NCBI GenBank assembly: GCA_937916365.1
Contig: CALFSY010000136.1
Coordinates: 1 to 15,216, forward strand
Source: an uncultured Jannaschia sp.
GTDB taxonomy: Bacteria; Pseudomonadota; Alphaproteobacteria; Rhodobacterales; Rhodobacteraceae
Direction of reading: 5' to 3'
DNA length: 15,216 nt
Shown here: positions 1-7,546 of the stretch, piece by piece
How the letters are laid out: each line of letters begins with the position of its first letter
Numbering within the stretch: the first letter of the stretch is position 1
Notes under the pieces: generated by a model
The model's input: only the letters and a program-made list of their open reading frames with translations
The model's database searches: none
What the model was told of the DNA's origin: nothing
Translations under genes and position numbers: made by a program

Positions 1-1699
1 GTCCGGCAAAGCGGCTTTGCCAATCTTCGCGCTGCGCATCGGTGATTTTGGTGAACAATACATCCGGCACTGTAAAGCCGTGACCGGCGGGTAATTGGGC
101 CAACGCCTGTGCTGCGGTGCCCGGCCAAGTGGCGCGCACCCCCATCGCATCGGCCATGTGATCGGCGGCATCAGGAATGAATGGGGCGGACAGCCCCGCA
201 TAAAATGGGATCAGGTTTAGTGCCAAGCGTGTTATGCCCGCGGCTTGGGTTGGGTTTTCTTTGAACACAGCCCAAGGTGCGGCGGATTGCAGGTATTCGT
301 TGCCCGCCACCCAAATCGCGCGCAGCTCGGCGGCGGCTTTGCGAATTTCAATCGCGTCCATCTGGGCCTGATATCGGGTTAAACGGGCCTCTAAATCGGC
401 GATCAATGCCTGTTCTTGTGGGCCGTATGTGCCGCCTGTGGGCACGGCGGTGCCAAATTTGGCGCGACAGAATTTTGTGATGCGGCTAACGAAATTGCCC
501 AAAACATCGGCCAAATCTTTGTTCACGTCACGTTGGAATCCCTCCCAGGTGAATTCTGCGTCTGATGTTTCGGGCGCGTGGCTTAACAACCACCATCGCC
601 AATAATCGGGTGGCAGAATTTCCAACGCCTGGTCCATGAACACGCCGCGCCCTTGGCTGGTGGAAAACTGCCCGCCGTCATAGTTCAGGTAATTAAATGA
701 TTTAATGTAATCCACCATTTTCCAAGGTTCGCCCGACCCCAGGATCGTGGCAGGAAAGCTAAGCGTATGAAAGGGCACGTTATCTTTGCCCATGAATTGC
801 ACATACCGCACGTCATCGGCGCCTTTATCGGTGCGCCACCACCGCGCCCAATCTGTGCCTTTGCCCGCATCCACCCATTCAACGGCGCAGGCAATGTATT
901 CAATGGGCGCATCGAACCAGACATAAAACACCTTTCCTTCCATGCCCGGCCAATCGTCTGTGCCGCGTTTGACCGGCACACCCCACGTTAAATCGCGGGT
1001 AATTCCGCGATCTTGCAACCCATCGCCATCGTTCAACCATTTTTTGGCGATCGAGGTTGTCAAAACCGGCCAATCGGTTTTGCCGTCAATCCAGTCATGC
1101 AGACGTGCGCGCATCGCCGATTGGCGCAGGTATAGGTGTTTGGTTTCGCGCACCTCTAAATCGGTGGCCCCGGAAATTGCCGAACGTGGGTTAATCAAAT
1201 CGGTTGGGTTTAGTTGTTTGGTGCAATTTTCGCATTGATCACCGCGTGCTTTGTCATAGCCACAATTTGGGCACGTGCCCTCGATATAGCGATCGGGCAA
1301 AAAACGGCCGTCGGTCTTGGAATAAACCTGTTTTTCCTCAACCTCTTGGATCAAACCAGCCTCATACAACCGGCCCGCAAAATGTTGGGTCAGGTGGTGA
1401 TTTTGCGGGTTTGATGACCGCCCGAAATGATCAAAGCTCAACCGAAAACCTTGGCCCAGGTTATTTTGGATCGCCCACATTTCCGCGCAATACGCGGCAA
1501 CGGGTTTGCCCGCCTTGGCGGCGGCCAGCTCGGCGGGGGTGCCATGTTCGTCGGTGGCGCATAGAAACAAAACTTCATGCCCCCGCGCGCGCATGTAACG
1601 CGCATATAAATCAGCGGGCAGTTGGCTGCCCACCAAGTTGCCCAAATGTTTGATCCCGTTGATATAGGGAATCGCAGAGGTGATGAGGACCCGTGCCAT
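1..1699 (-). CDS. metG: Methionyl-tRNA synthetase (partial, C-terminus cut by window edge)
   Basis: Cytoplasmic class I aminoacyl-tRNA synthetase that charges tRNA-Met with methionine. The reverse-strand reading frame is open from the ATG at 1699 to the window edge (566 full codons). Alphaproteobacterial MetG is usually about 570 residues, so only a few residues are probably missing. The class I HIGH motif appears as HLGN at residues 18-21. A zinc knuckle has Cys143, Cys146, Cys156 and Cys159 (CPNC...CENC). The KMSKS loop is replaced by QFSTS at residues 344-348, a variant I associate with this bacterial group. The start is supported by GGAG (complement of 1706-1709) six bases upstream. It lies 70 bases downstream of the yceI-like gene on the same strand; I see no obvious terminator between them. 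Identity is very secure. Confidence 0.97.
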   Translation of the reverse strand, partial: MARVLITSAIPYINGIKHLGNLVGSQLPADLYARYMRARGHEVLFLCATDEHGTPAELAAAKAGKPVAAYCAEMWAIQNNLGQGFRLSFDHFGRSSNPQNHHLTQHFAGRLYEAGLIQEVEEKQVYSKTDGRFLPDRYIEGTCPNCGYDKARGDQCENCTKQLNPTDLINPRSAISGATDLEVRETKHLYLRQSAMRARLHDWIDGKTDWPVLTTSIAKKWLNDGDGLQDRGITRDLTWGVPVKRGTDDWPGMEGKVFYVWFDAPIEYIACAVEWVDAGKGTDWARWWRTDKGADDVRYVQFMGKDNVPFHTLSFPATILGSGEPWKMVDYIKSFNYLNYDGGQFSTSQGRGVFMDQALEILPPDYWRWWLLSHAPETSDAEFTWEGFQRDVNKDLADVLGNFVSRITKFCRAKFGTAVPTGGTYGPQEQALIADLEARLTRYQAQMDAIEIRKAAAELRAIWVAGNEYLQSAAPWAVFKENPTQAAGITRLALNLIPFYAGLSAPFIPDAADHMADAMGVRATWPGTAAQALAQLPAGHGFTVPDVLFTKITDAQREDWQSRFAG

Positions 1700-1769
1700 C
1701 GCGCGCTCCAACCGATGTATTTTTTGGGGTTTTAGCGAAGCCAACCCATTTGGGCTAGGGCGTATTGAT

Positions 1770-2339
1770 TTATATACCAACCCGCCGCATGTGGGCCAGG
1801 ATGCGGATATTCACGGTATCGCCAACCTGATCTGCGAATCCATCGGCGCCAAAGTTTGATCGGCTGATGGAACCGGATAGTAAAATTACCAAATTGTCGT
1901 GATCGCCCAGTGCCGTGCCTACGGGGCGAAAAAACCGCGCCTCTAAGGTCAATGGCCGGATCACACCACGGATGGTAACATCGCCCTCAACCCGTGCGCC
2001 ATCGCCTTGCGGTGTTATGCGTGTGGATCGAAACCGGATAAATGGAAAGGCCCGGGTATGCAAAATAGATTCACCCCGCAGGGCCTGTGTGGCCGCGAAA
2101 AACCCGGTGCGCGCCCCGTGCGCATCCAATGTTACATCGACCGAAGAATTTTGTGGTCGATCCAGATCAATCCATAAATCGGCGGTGCTGACCGGCATTG
2201 TGCCGGTATCACTGTTGGCCCCAAACCAATAGGTGAACCCCACGCGCGACTGTTCGCGTTGCAAAACATAACGTTCGGCGTCGGCCAAAACCGGTGCAGC
2301 GGTTAAGAACATCACAAGCAGACAAATAAAATAAGGCAT
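1770..2339 (-). CDS. YceI family secreted protein
   Basis: Predicted periplasmic protein of the YceI family (lipocalin-like beta barrel known to bind isoprenoid or other lipid-like ligands); physiological role unknown. The chosen ATG gives 189 residues and begins a clean signal peptide (MPYFICLLVMFLTAAPVLA, cleavage after residue 19). The mature part begins with the typical YceI pattern of Tyr-x-Leu then Ser-x-Val-Gly-Phe, and ends with a Gly-Asp-x-Val-x-Ile strand motif. The same frame extends upstream to an ATG at 2420, but that adds 27 charged and Cys-containing residues before the signal peptide, so it is unlikely. Neither start has a convincing ribosome binding site, so the start call rests on the signal peptide. 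Gene is on the same strand as metG. Family assignment is confident; ligand unknown. Confidence 0.88.
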   Translation of the reverse strand: MPYFICLLVMFLTAAPVLADAERYVLQREQSRVGFTYWFGANSDTGTMPVSTADLWIDLDRPQNSSVDVTLDAHGARTGFFAATQALRGESILHTRAFPFIRFRSTRITPQGDGARVEGDVTIRGVIRPLTLEARFFRPVGTALGDHDNLVILLSGSISRSNFGADGFADQVGDTVNIRILAHMRRVGI

Positions 2340-2470
2340 GGGCGTATGTATCCATGTTGGAATATCGCGTGCACATGGCAAGTATTGGCATTTATGCCGT
2401 CGATCACGGCACGTTCGCATTCACCATAGAATAATATCTTTGCACAGCGTAACCGCGATCATAACAGGGC

Positions 2471-2499
2471 TTGCCCATAGGCCAAGCACAGAATAAGCA
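2471..2499 (+). promoter_or_regulatory. Candidate promoter of tRNA-Thr
   Basis: TTGCCC (2471-2476) and TAAGCA (2494-2499) are separated by 17 bases, a plausible sigma-70-type pair. It would start transcription about 10 bases before the tRNA-Thr 5' end. The match to consensus is modest. Confidence 0.35.
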
Positions 2500-2515
2500 A
2501 GCAACATTCACCAGG

Positions 2516-2591
2516 GCCGGCATAGCTCAGCTGGTAGAGCGCGTGATTTGTAATCACGATGTCGGGGGTTCGAATCCCTCTGCCGGCACCA
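2516..2591 (+). tRNA. tRNA-Thr (anticodon TGT)
   Basis: Full cloverleaf of 76 bases with encoded CCA. Acceptor strands GCCGGCA (2516-2522) and TGCCGGC (2581-2587) pair perfectly. The anticodon stem CGTGA/TCACG encloses loop TTTGTAA, giving anticodon TGT (reads ACA, Thr). The T arm has the standard TTCGAAT loop. Discriminator A2588 is followed by CCA 2589-2591. Confidence 0.96.
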
Positions 2592-2718
2592 GATTTTTAT
2601 GAAAAACAGCTGCTTATCATTTTTTTCGCGGAGAATTCGTATTCTGAGAGTTGAACCGAACGTTTGCACGAAAATCTTAATGTTCAAGCTGATTTTTCAG
2701 TAATAACTGCTATCTAAG

Positions 2719-2748
2719 CGAAATCTGGTAGCGCGAAATCTGGTAGCG
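2719..2748. repeat. Perfect 15-bp tandem duplication at tRNA-Met 3' end
   Basis: The unit CGAAATCTGGTAGCG occurs at 2719-2733 and again at 2734-2748 with no mismatch. The second copy includes the last eight bases of tRNA-Met (CGCTACCA on the minus strand) plus seven bases of its 3' flank. A CGCTACCA end is therefore present twice in a row downstream of the tRNA body. Replication slippage or a trace of integration at the tRNA end could produce this; no integrase or mobile gene is nearby. Confidence 0.9.
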
Positions 2749-2817
2749 GAGGAGGGACTTGAACCCCCGACACGCGGATTATGATTCCGCTGCTCTAACC
2801 GACTGAGCTACTCCGCC
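2741..2817 (-). tRNA. tRNA-Met (anticodon CAT), probably elongator
   Basis: Reverse-strand cloverleaf of 77 bases with encoded CCA. Acceptor GGCGGAG pairs with CTCCGCT (one terminal G-U). The D arm is GTAGCTCAGTCGGTTAGAGC. The anticodon stem GCGGA/TCCGC holds loop ATCATAA, giving anticodon CAT. The T arm is GGGGG-TTCAAGT-CCCTC. It lacks the C1-A72 mismatch and the GGG/CCC anticodon stem expected of initiator tRNA, so it is an elongator Met or, less likely, a tRNA-Ile2 whose C34 becomes lysidine. It converges with tRNA-Thr across about 150 bases. Confidence 0.93.
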
Positions 2818-2833
2818 ATGTAAATCGTGCTTT

Positions 2834-2862
2834 GTGCTACGGCGGGGCGGCATGGGCGTCAA
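2834..2862 (-). promoter_or_regulatory. Candidate promoter of tRNA-Met
   Basis: On the minus strand TTGACG (complement of 2857-2862) and TAGCAC (complement of 2834-2839) are separated by exactly 17 bases. Transcription would start roughly 8-10 bases before the tRNA 5' end at 2817. The pair sits in the short gap after the Rid gene stop, so the tRNA can be expressed on its own. Confidence 0.5.
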
Positions 2863-2870
2863 CTGAAAAA

Positions 2871-3311
2871 TCATGTTAGAACGGGGGGCGGTGGTGGTGC
2901 AAATCGCGCTGCCGTAACTTCGACCTCCACTTTGAATTCGGGGCGCGTGAACCCTGATACGATTACCAGGGTTGAGGCGGGCAATCGGTTTGCCCCGCCG
3001 CGCCCCCACCAGGCGTCGCGCGCGGCCATGTAGCCCGCCATGTGCGCGCGATCCGTCACATAGGCATTGATGCGCACTGTATCGGCACACCGAAACCCAC
3101 GTTCGGCCAAAATGGCATCAATCGCTTGGAAACATTGATCGGCTTGGCTGCGTGCATCCGCCGGTATTATGGCATTTGGGGTTAGACCCAGTTGGCCGGA
3201 TGTGAAAATCCATTCCGCCCCTGCGGGCACATAGGCGCCATGGGCATAGGCCCCGAAAGGCGGATGCAGTGTTGTGGGGTTAAGCGCGGAAATTGTTCGT
3301 ACATCAGTCAT
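2871..3311 (-). CDS. Rid family (YjgF/YER057c/UK114) protein lacking the catalytic Arg
   Basis: Small trimeric Rid-family protein; canonical RidA hydrolyses reactive enamine/imine intermediates. From the chosen ATG it has 146 residues. Family landmarks are FTSGQLG (36-42), the helix around QADQCFQAIDAIL, a Val-Arg-Ile-Asn-Ala-Tyr-Val-Thr strand (79-86), and the closing strand VEVEVTA (128-134). The arginine of the classical PARS motif, which holds the substrate carboxylate, is replaced by Ser113 (PAST), so classical imine deaminase activity is doubtful; several Rid subfamilies lack this Arg. The C-terminus carries five prolines (139-143). In-frame ATGs at 3323 and 3350 exist, and no start has a clear ribosome binding site. 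It is divergent from the transport/catabolic operon, which resembles the placing of Rid proteins near pyrimidine-type pathways (RutC); a functional link is inference. Confidence 0.85.
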   Translation of the reverse strand: MTDVRTISALNPTTLHPPFGAYAHGAYVPAGAEWIFTSGQLGLTPNAIIPADARSQADQCFQAIDAILAERGFRCADTVRINAYVTDRAHMAGYMAARDAWWGRGGANRLPASTLVIVSGFTRPEFKVEVEVTAARFAPPPPPVLT

Positions 3312-3440
3312 TTGAAAAAACATACCATATTTTGATGATGTGTCGAACAATGGCGGCGCCGCACTTCATTCACTGCTTAAAAAATAAGCGCAACACAACC
3401 AAAAGCCCGAAAAACAGGCGCAAAAACACGGCCCCACCCT

Positions 3441-3470
3441 TTTGATTGCATTCAAAGCCTGGCCCTTAGC
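3441..3470 (+). promoter_or_regulatory. Candidate operator/promoter of the importer operon
   Basis: TTTGATTGCATTCAAA (3441-3456) is a 16-bp near-perfect palindrome (mismatches only at one symmetric pair of positions), about 70 bases before the first gene. It overlaps a possible -35 element TTGATT (3442-3447), which lies 18 bases before a weak TTAGCC. This arrangement suits repressor control of the operon or of the divergent Rid gene. No regulator gene lies in the window. Confidence 0.28.
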
Positions 3471-3526
3471 CACGTAATCAAAGAAAGTTGTGAACAATTA
3501 CACCAACGACTCGGGGAGTTCACGGA

Positions 3527-4525
3527 ATGGTTCGTTGTTTAACGCTTGCGTTTGCCACCAGCATGGCCCTTGGCGGCGCGGCCGGCGCGCAAGAATTAAC
3601 AGAGGTTAGTTTTGGCACAAACTGGCTTGCCCAAGCCGAACACGGCGGTTTTTACCAATCGGTGGCCGATGGCACCTATGCGGCATGTGGGTTAGATGTG
3701 ACCATCGTGCCCGGGGGGCCACAGGTTAATAACCGCGCGCTTATGTTGGCCGATCGCATTCAATTTCACATGGGGGGCGATTTGTTACAGGCGTTCAACG
3801 CCGCCGCGCAGGATATTCCCGTTGTCGCCGTGGCCGCGATTTTCCAAAAACACCCACAGGTCATTCTGGCCCACCCCGGCGTTGCCGACACGTGGGAGGA
3901 TTTGCGCGATCTAACCTTATTGATCGGGGACAATGGCTTTGTCTCCTACTACCAATGGATGATCGCCGCGCACGGATTTAGCGTAGAACAACGCCAACCC
4001 TACACGTTCAATCCTGCACCTTTCTTGGCGGACGATCAACTGGGGATGCAGGGATATTTATCGTCCGAGCCTTATTTGGTGGAACGCGAAGGCGGGTTTA
4101 CCCCAAATGTGTTTTTGATTGCGGACGCGGGGTATTCCACCTACGCCACGACAATTGAAACAATGCAATCCACCATTGATGAAAGCCCCGAGGTCGTGGA
4201 ATGTTTTGTGAATGGGTCAATCCTAGGCTGGTATAATTACCTATATGGCGATAACGCCGCGGCCAATGCGATGATTTTGGCCGATAATCCGGATATGACC
4301 CAGGATAAAATCGATTATGCCATCGGCAAAATGCTGGAACACGGTATCGTTGATTCCGGCAATACGCTAGACCTAGGCATTGGCAGCATCACAGATGAGG
4401 CCGTGGGCGGGTTTTATGACGCTATGGTTGAGGCCGGTGTGGTCGAAGCCGGGCTTGATTGGCAATCGACATATACCACCGATTTCGTGAACCAAGGGTT
4501 GGGGTTGGATTTACGTCCTGAATAG
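3527..4525 (+). CDS. ABC importer substrate-binding protein, NMT1/THI5-like
   Basis: Periplasmic binding protein of the NMT1/THI5-like (SsuA/ThiY/TauA/RibY) group, 332 residues. Members bind small molecules such as hydroxymethylpyrimidines, riboflavin, sulfonates or nitrate; the ligand here is unknown. Residues 1-21 form a signal peptide ending AGA before Gln22. The mature protein begins with the typical strand VSFGTNWLAQAEHGGFYQS, in which the Gly-Gly-Phe-Tyr turn is a family hallmark. A GlyGlyAsp ligand loop follows (about residues 84-86). GGGGAG at 3513-3518 is a ribosome binding site eight bases before the ATG. It heads the operon and is followed by the ATPase and permease, forming a complete importer. 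The downstream amidohydrolase suggests an N-heterocycle ligand, but that is inference. Confidence 0.88.
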   Translation: MVRCLTLAFATSMALGGAAGAQELTEVSFGTNWLAQAEHGGFYQSVADGTYAACGLDVTIVPGGPQVNNRALMLADRIQFHMGGDLLQAFNAAAQDIPVVAVAAIFQKHPQVILAHPGVADTWEDLRDLTLLIGDNGFVSYYQWMIAAHGFSVEQRQPYTFNPAPFLADDQLGMQGYLSSEPYLVEREGGFTPNVFLIADAGYSTYATTIETMQSTIDESPEVVECFVNGSILGWYNYLYGDNAAANAMILADNPDMTQDKIDYAIGKMLEHGIVDSGNTLDLGIGSITDEAVGGFYDAMVEAGVVEAGLDWQSTYTTDFVNQGLGLDLRPE

Positions 4526-4550
4526 GCCGCGCCTACACACAGACGGGTGG

Positions 4551-4576
4551 GGGCACAAAGGTCCTTGCCCGTTTTT
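4551..4576 (+). terminator. Possible attenuator hairpin after the binding-protein gene
   Basis: GGGCA (4551-4555) pairs with TGCCC (4566-4570), with a further A-T pair across a bulge. An alternative outer stem is ACGGG (4543-4547)/CCCGT (4568-4572). TTTTT follows at 4572-4576. It lies in the 86-base gap between the binding-protein and ATPase genes, where such hairpins often keep binding-protein mRNA more abundant than the rest. The stem is short, so partial termination is more likely than full. Confidence 0.35.
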
Positions 4577-4611
4577 GCGTTCATACATTTCATTCCAAAG
4601 GCATTCGCCCC

Positions 4612-5406
4612 ATGGTTGTGCGCCATTACGATACAAAGCCGCTGGGCCAACGTGCGCCGCTTTTGCGGATGTCCCATATAGATAAAGTTTTTAGCGCGGA
4701 TATTGTCGCACTGCGTGATTTGAACCTGCAAATTGATCGTGGCGATTTTTTATCGCTTTTGGGGCCATCGGGATGCGGTAAATCCACGGCGCTACGCGTT
4801 ATTGCCAACCTCATACGCCCCACCAGGGGACATGTGCATTGGAACGATGGGCAAAACAAAGGCGCGCTAAGTGTTGTGTTTCAGGAACCCACCCTGATGC
4901 CCTGGGCCACAGTTGCCCAAAACGTGTGGTTGCCATTTCGGTTGGCCGGAAAACCTTATAACACAGTCAAAGATGATATATTAGAGGTGTTGCGCCTGGT
5001 GGGGTTGGAAAAATTCGCCCGCGCCTATCCGCGCGAATTGTCCGGCGGTATGAAAATGCGCGTGTCCATTGCACGCGCCGTTGTAACCAACCCGCATTTG
5101 ATTTTGATGGATGAACCCTTTGCCGCCTTGGATGAAATCACGCGGCACAAACTGAACAATGATTTGTTAGACTTAAAGGCAAAAATTGGATGCACGGTGA
5201 TTTTTGTGACGCATTCGGTCTTTGAGTCGGTGTTTTTGTCAGACCGCGTGGTCGTCATGGCCCCCCGCCCCGGGCGTGTGATGACCGAGTTAGAGGTTGA
5301 CGCCCCCTATCCCCGCGACGAAGATTTCCGCACTTCTGCCGATTATGCCGCCCACGCGCGCCGCGTGTCCGAGGCATTGCGCACCGCAATGGGAGACCAT
5401 GAATGA
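4612..5406 (+). CDS. ABC importer ATP-binding protein (NrtD/SsuB/TauB type)
   Basis: Cytoplasmic ATPase that powers the adjacent importer, 264 residues. Walker A is GPSGCGKST (51-59), the Q-loop glutamine is Gln91 in VVFQEP, the signature is LSGGMKMR (143-150), Walker B is LILMDEP with the D-loop AALD (163-174), and the switch His is His201. The LSGGMKMR signature and the WATV segment after the Q-loop are typical of the nitrate/sulfonate/taurine/hydroxymethylpyrimidine branch, matching the NMT1-like binding protein. AAAGG at 4597-4601 lies ten bases before the ATG. Met20 is an alternative start that would still keep the whole domain. The stop overlaps the permease start by four bases (ATGA). 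Confidence 0.94.
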   Translation: MVVRHYDTKPLGQRAPLLRMSHIDKVFSADIVALRDLNLQIDRGDFLSLLGPSGCGKSTALRVIANLIRPTRGHVHWNDGQNKGALSVVFQEPTLMPWATVAQNVWLPFRLAGKPYNTVKDDILEVLRLVGLEKFARAYPRELSGGMKMRVSIARAVVTNPHLILMDEPFAALDEITRHKLNNDLLDLKAKIGCTVIFVTHSVFESVFLSDRVVVMAPRPGRVMTELEVDAPYPRDEDFRTSADYAAHARRVSEALRTAMGDHE

Positions 5407-6272
5407 CCATCACCGACCATCAACATCATACCCTACCCCCCACCGAAACCGCAGATGTTGAGGAATTGCGCCGCGCCCGCGCCGCCCGTGTTGAACACAC
5501 GGCAAAATGGATGTTGCCCGCGGTGGTTATGGTTTCGGTTATCTTAGGGTGGTATGGGATTGTGCAGGCAAACGACATTCCGCATTTTATTTTGCCAGGG
5601 CCCGACCGCGTGTGGCACAGTTTGGTCAACGACTGGGGCATTTTAATTGACGCGGCCTATGTCACGGGGTGGATCACGATTGGCGCGCTATGTCTGGCCG
5701 TTATTGGGGGCGCGGGGTTGGCGATTGTGTTCAACCAATCGAAACTGTTGGAACTGTCGTTTTATCCATATGCCGTGATTTTGCAGGTGACGCCGGTTGT
5801 GTCCATTGCGCCGCTGATTTTTATCTATGTGGACAGTAAAATCGCCGGTATGTTATTGTGCGCCTGGATCGTTGCATTTTTCCCTGTGCTTAGCTCTACC
5901 ACATTGGGTCTAAATTCTGTTGATAATAATCTGCGGGATTTGTTTCGAATTTATGGCGCCACCCGATGGCAACGTCTGCGGTATCTGCAACTGCCGTCTG
6001 CGCTGCCATATTTTTTGGGTGGTCTTAAAATTGCCGGTGGGCTTAGCTTGATCGGCGCTGTTGTGGCCGAACTGGTCGCGGGAACAGGGGGCATTGGATC
6101 GGGCCTGGCGTTTCGGATTCAAGAGGCGGGATATCAACTTAACATCGCACGCATGTTCGCCGCCTTGGCAATGGTGGCGACAATGGGGGTGTTTATTTTC
6201 GCGATGTTAAGCGTTTTGTCGCATCTCCTTTTGCGGCATTGGCATGAAAGCGCCATGGCGCACGACAGATGA
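5403..6272 (+). CDS. ABC importer permease (SsuC/TauC/NrtB type)
   Basis: Inner-membrane permease of the same importer, 289 residues. After a charged cytoplasmic N-terminus of about 35 residues there are about six hydrophobic segments, near 37-55, 88-110, 120-142, 147-165, 205-226 and 248-272. The coupling (EAA) loop lies at about 180-209 (LFRIYGATRWQRLRYLQLPS), contacting the ATPase. GGGAG at 5391-5395 provides the ribosome binding site, inside the end of the ATPase gene. It is joined to the genes on both sides by 4-base ATGA overlaps, implying translational coupling. Binding-protein-dependent transport family membership is clear; the substrate is not. Confidence 0.94.
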   Translation: MTITDHQHHTLPPTETADVEELRRARAARVEHTAKWMLPAVVMVSVILGWYGIVQANDIPHFILPGPDRVWHSLVNDWGILIDAAYVTGWITIGALCLAVIGGAGLAIVFNQSKLLELSFYPYAVILQVTPVVSIAPLIFIYVDSKIAGMLLCAWIVAFFPVLSSTTLGLNSVDNNLRDLFRIYGATRWQRLRYLQLPSALPYFLGGLKIAGGLSLIGAVVAELVAGTGGIGSGLAFRIQEAGYQLNIARMFAALAMVATMGVFIFAMLSVLSHLLLRHWHESAMAHDR

Positions 6273-7546
6273 CGGATTTCGCCACCCTGCCCCATGGCGC
6301 GGTCACGCTGGCCAATCTCACGGTGCCTGCCTGTTTGGTGGATGAAACGGGCGATTTGATCCGCACGGATATTTCCATTGCGGGTGGCAAAATTTCAGAC
6401 CCGCAAACATCTGTCATCAATATGGGCGGGGCCATGGTCTTTCCGGCCTTTGCAGATATGCACACGCATCTGGACAAGGGCCATATCTGGCCCCGCGCGC
6501 CCAACCCCGATGGCACGTTTATGGGCGCGCTAAACACCGTGGCGGCGGATCGTGCCGCGCGATGGGCGGCCCACGACGTGCGGCGACGCATGGAATTTTC
6601 GCTGCATTGTGCCTATGCGCACGGCACACGGGCGATTCGCACCCACCTTGATAGTATTCCACCACAGCACCAGATCAGTTTCCCCGTATTTCGCGAAATA
6701 CAGGCCGATTGGACAGGGCGCATTGACTTACAGGCGGTGAACCTTATCCCATCTGATTTGGGTGGCCCAAACGGGCCATTGCCGGATATTGCGGCGGAGG
6801 TATCGAAAACCAAGGGCGGCGTTTTGGGAATGGTAACACGCCCATCCACCGATTTATCGGATATACTACGCCATTTTTTCCACGTGGCCGAAAAACACGG
6901 GCTGCCCACCGATTTTCACGTGGACGAAACGTTGGACCCGTCCGTTGAAACGTTGCGCACGATTGCCGAGGTCGTGATTGAAACCGGTTTCGCCCACACA
7001 GTGACCGTGGGCCATTGTTGTTCGCTATCAACGCAAGACGAAACGCGGGCGATGAATACGCTTGATCTGGTGGCGCAGGCCGGGCTTTGTGTGGTCAGTT
7101 TACCGATGTGCAACCTGTATTTGCAGGATCGCACAATGCCAGGCCATCCACGCACCCCGCGCCATCGCGGGATAACCTTGGTTCATGAAATGCACACGCG
7201 GGGCATTCCCGTTTCCTTTGCCTCCGACAATACGCGCGATCCCTTTTATGCCTACGGCGACATGGACATGGTCGAAGTCATGCGCGAGGCCACGCGCATC
7301 GGCCATTTGGACCATGCGCGCCCCGATTGGATCACGGCATTCACTACCCTACCATTTTCGGTAATGGATATGCCCATTCCCACGTTGCACCACGGCGCGC
7401 CCGCCGATTTGGTGATATGTAAAGCACGATCATGGGCCGAGCTGTTCGCCCGCCCGCAATCGGACCGGATCGTCCTGCGCAATGGGGTGCCGATTGACCG
7501 AACATTGCCTGATTATTCCGAACTCGATGATTTAATGGAGATATGA
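6269..7546 (+). CDS. CodA-like amidohydrolase (cytosine deaminase family)
   Basis: Metal-dependent amidohydrolase, 425 residues, most like cytosine deaminase CodA, which hydrolyses the ring amino group of cytosine to give uracil and ammonia. Motifs match the CodA pattern: HTHLDK (65-70, metal His pair), HVDE (217-220, metal His and catalytic Glu), GHCCSLS (248-254, third metal/substrate His), NLYLQDR (282-288) and SDNTRDP (319-325) with Asp320 as the metal/catalytic aspartate. CodA has His-Asp-Asp where this protein has Ser-Asp-Asn, so substrate preference may differ. No signal peptide, so cytoplasmic. It follows an importer with ATGA overlap, so it probably acts on the imported compound. It could be a deaminase, or a hydrolase of another cyclic amide/amidine; the exact substrate is open. 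Confidence 0.88.
   Translation: MTDFATLPHGAVTLANLTVPACLVDETGDLIRTDISIAGGKISDPQTSVINMGGAMVFPAFADMHTHLDKGHIWPRAPNPDGTFMGALNTVAADRAARWAAHDVRRRMEFSLHCAYAHGTRAIRTHLDSIPPQHQISFPVFREIQADWTGRIDLQAVNLIPSDLGGPNGPLPDIAAEVSKTKGGVLGMVTRPSTDLSDILRHFFHVAEKHGLPTDFHVDETLDPSVETLRTIAEVVIETGFAHTVTVGHCCSLSTQDETRAMNTLDLVAQAGLCVVSLPMCNLYLQDRTMPGHPRTPRHRGITLVHEMHTRGIPVSFASDNTRDPFYAYGDMDMVEVMREATRIGHLDHARPDWITAFTTLPFSVMDMPIPTLHHGAPADLVICKARSWAELFARPQSDRIVLRNGVPIDRTLPDYSELDDLMEI

Noticed and set aside
685..1653. Several plus- and minus-strand open frames over the metG region
   Set aside because: They are shadows of the metG frame; metG has all class I synthetase motifs in one uninterrupted reverse frame, and the shadows show no family resemblance.
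2340..2420. Longer start for the YceI-family protein at 2420
   Set aside because: It would place 27 polar residues before a clean signal peptide and has no ribosome binding site.
2592..2718. Possible terminators between the convergent tRNA genes
   Set aside because: Only weak, short, AT-rich stems are present; none is convincing enough to annotate.
2741..2817. Reading the CAT-anticodon tRNA as tRNA-Ile2 or initiator tRNA
   Set aside because: It lacks the initiator's anticodon-stem GC pairs and terminal mismatch. Ile2 cannot be fully excluded, but the body resembles alphaproteobacterial elongator tRNA-Met.
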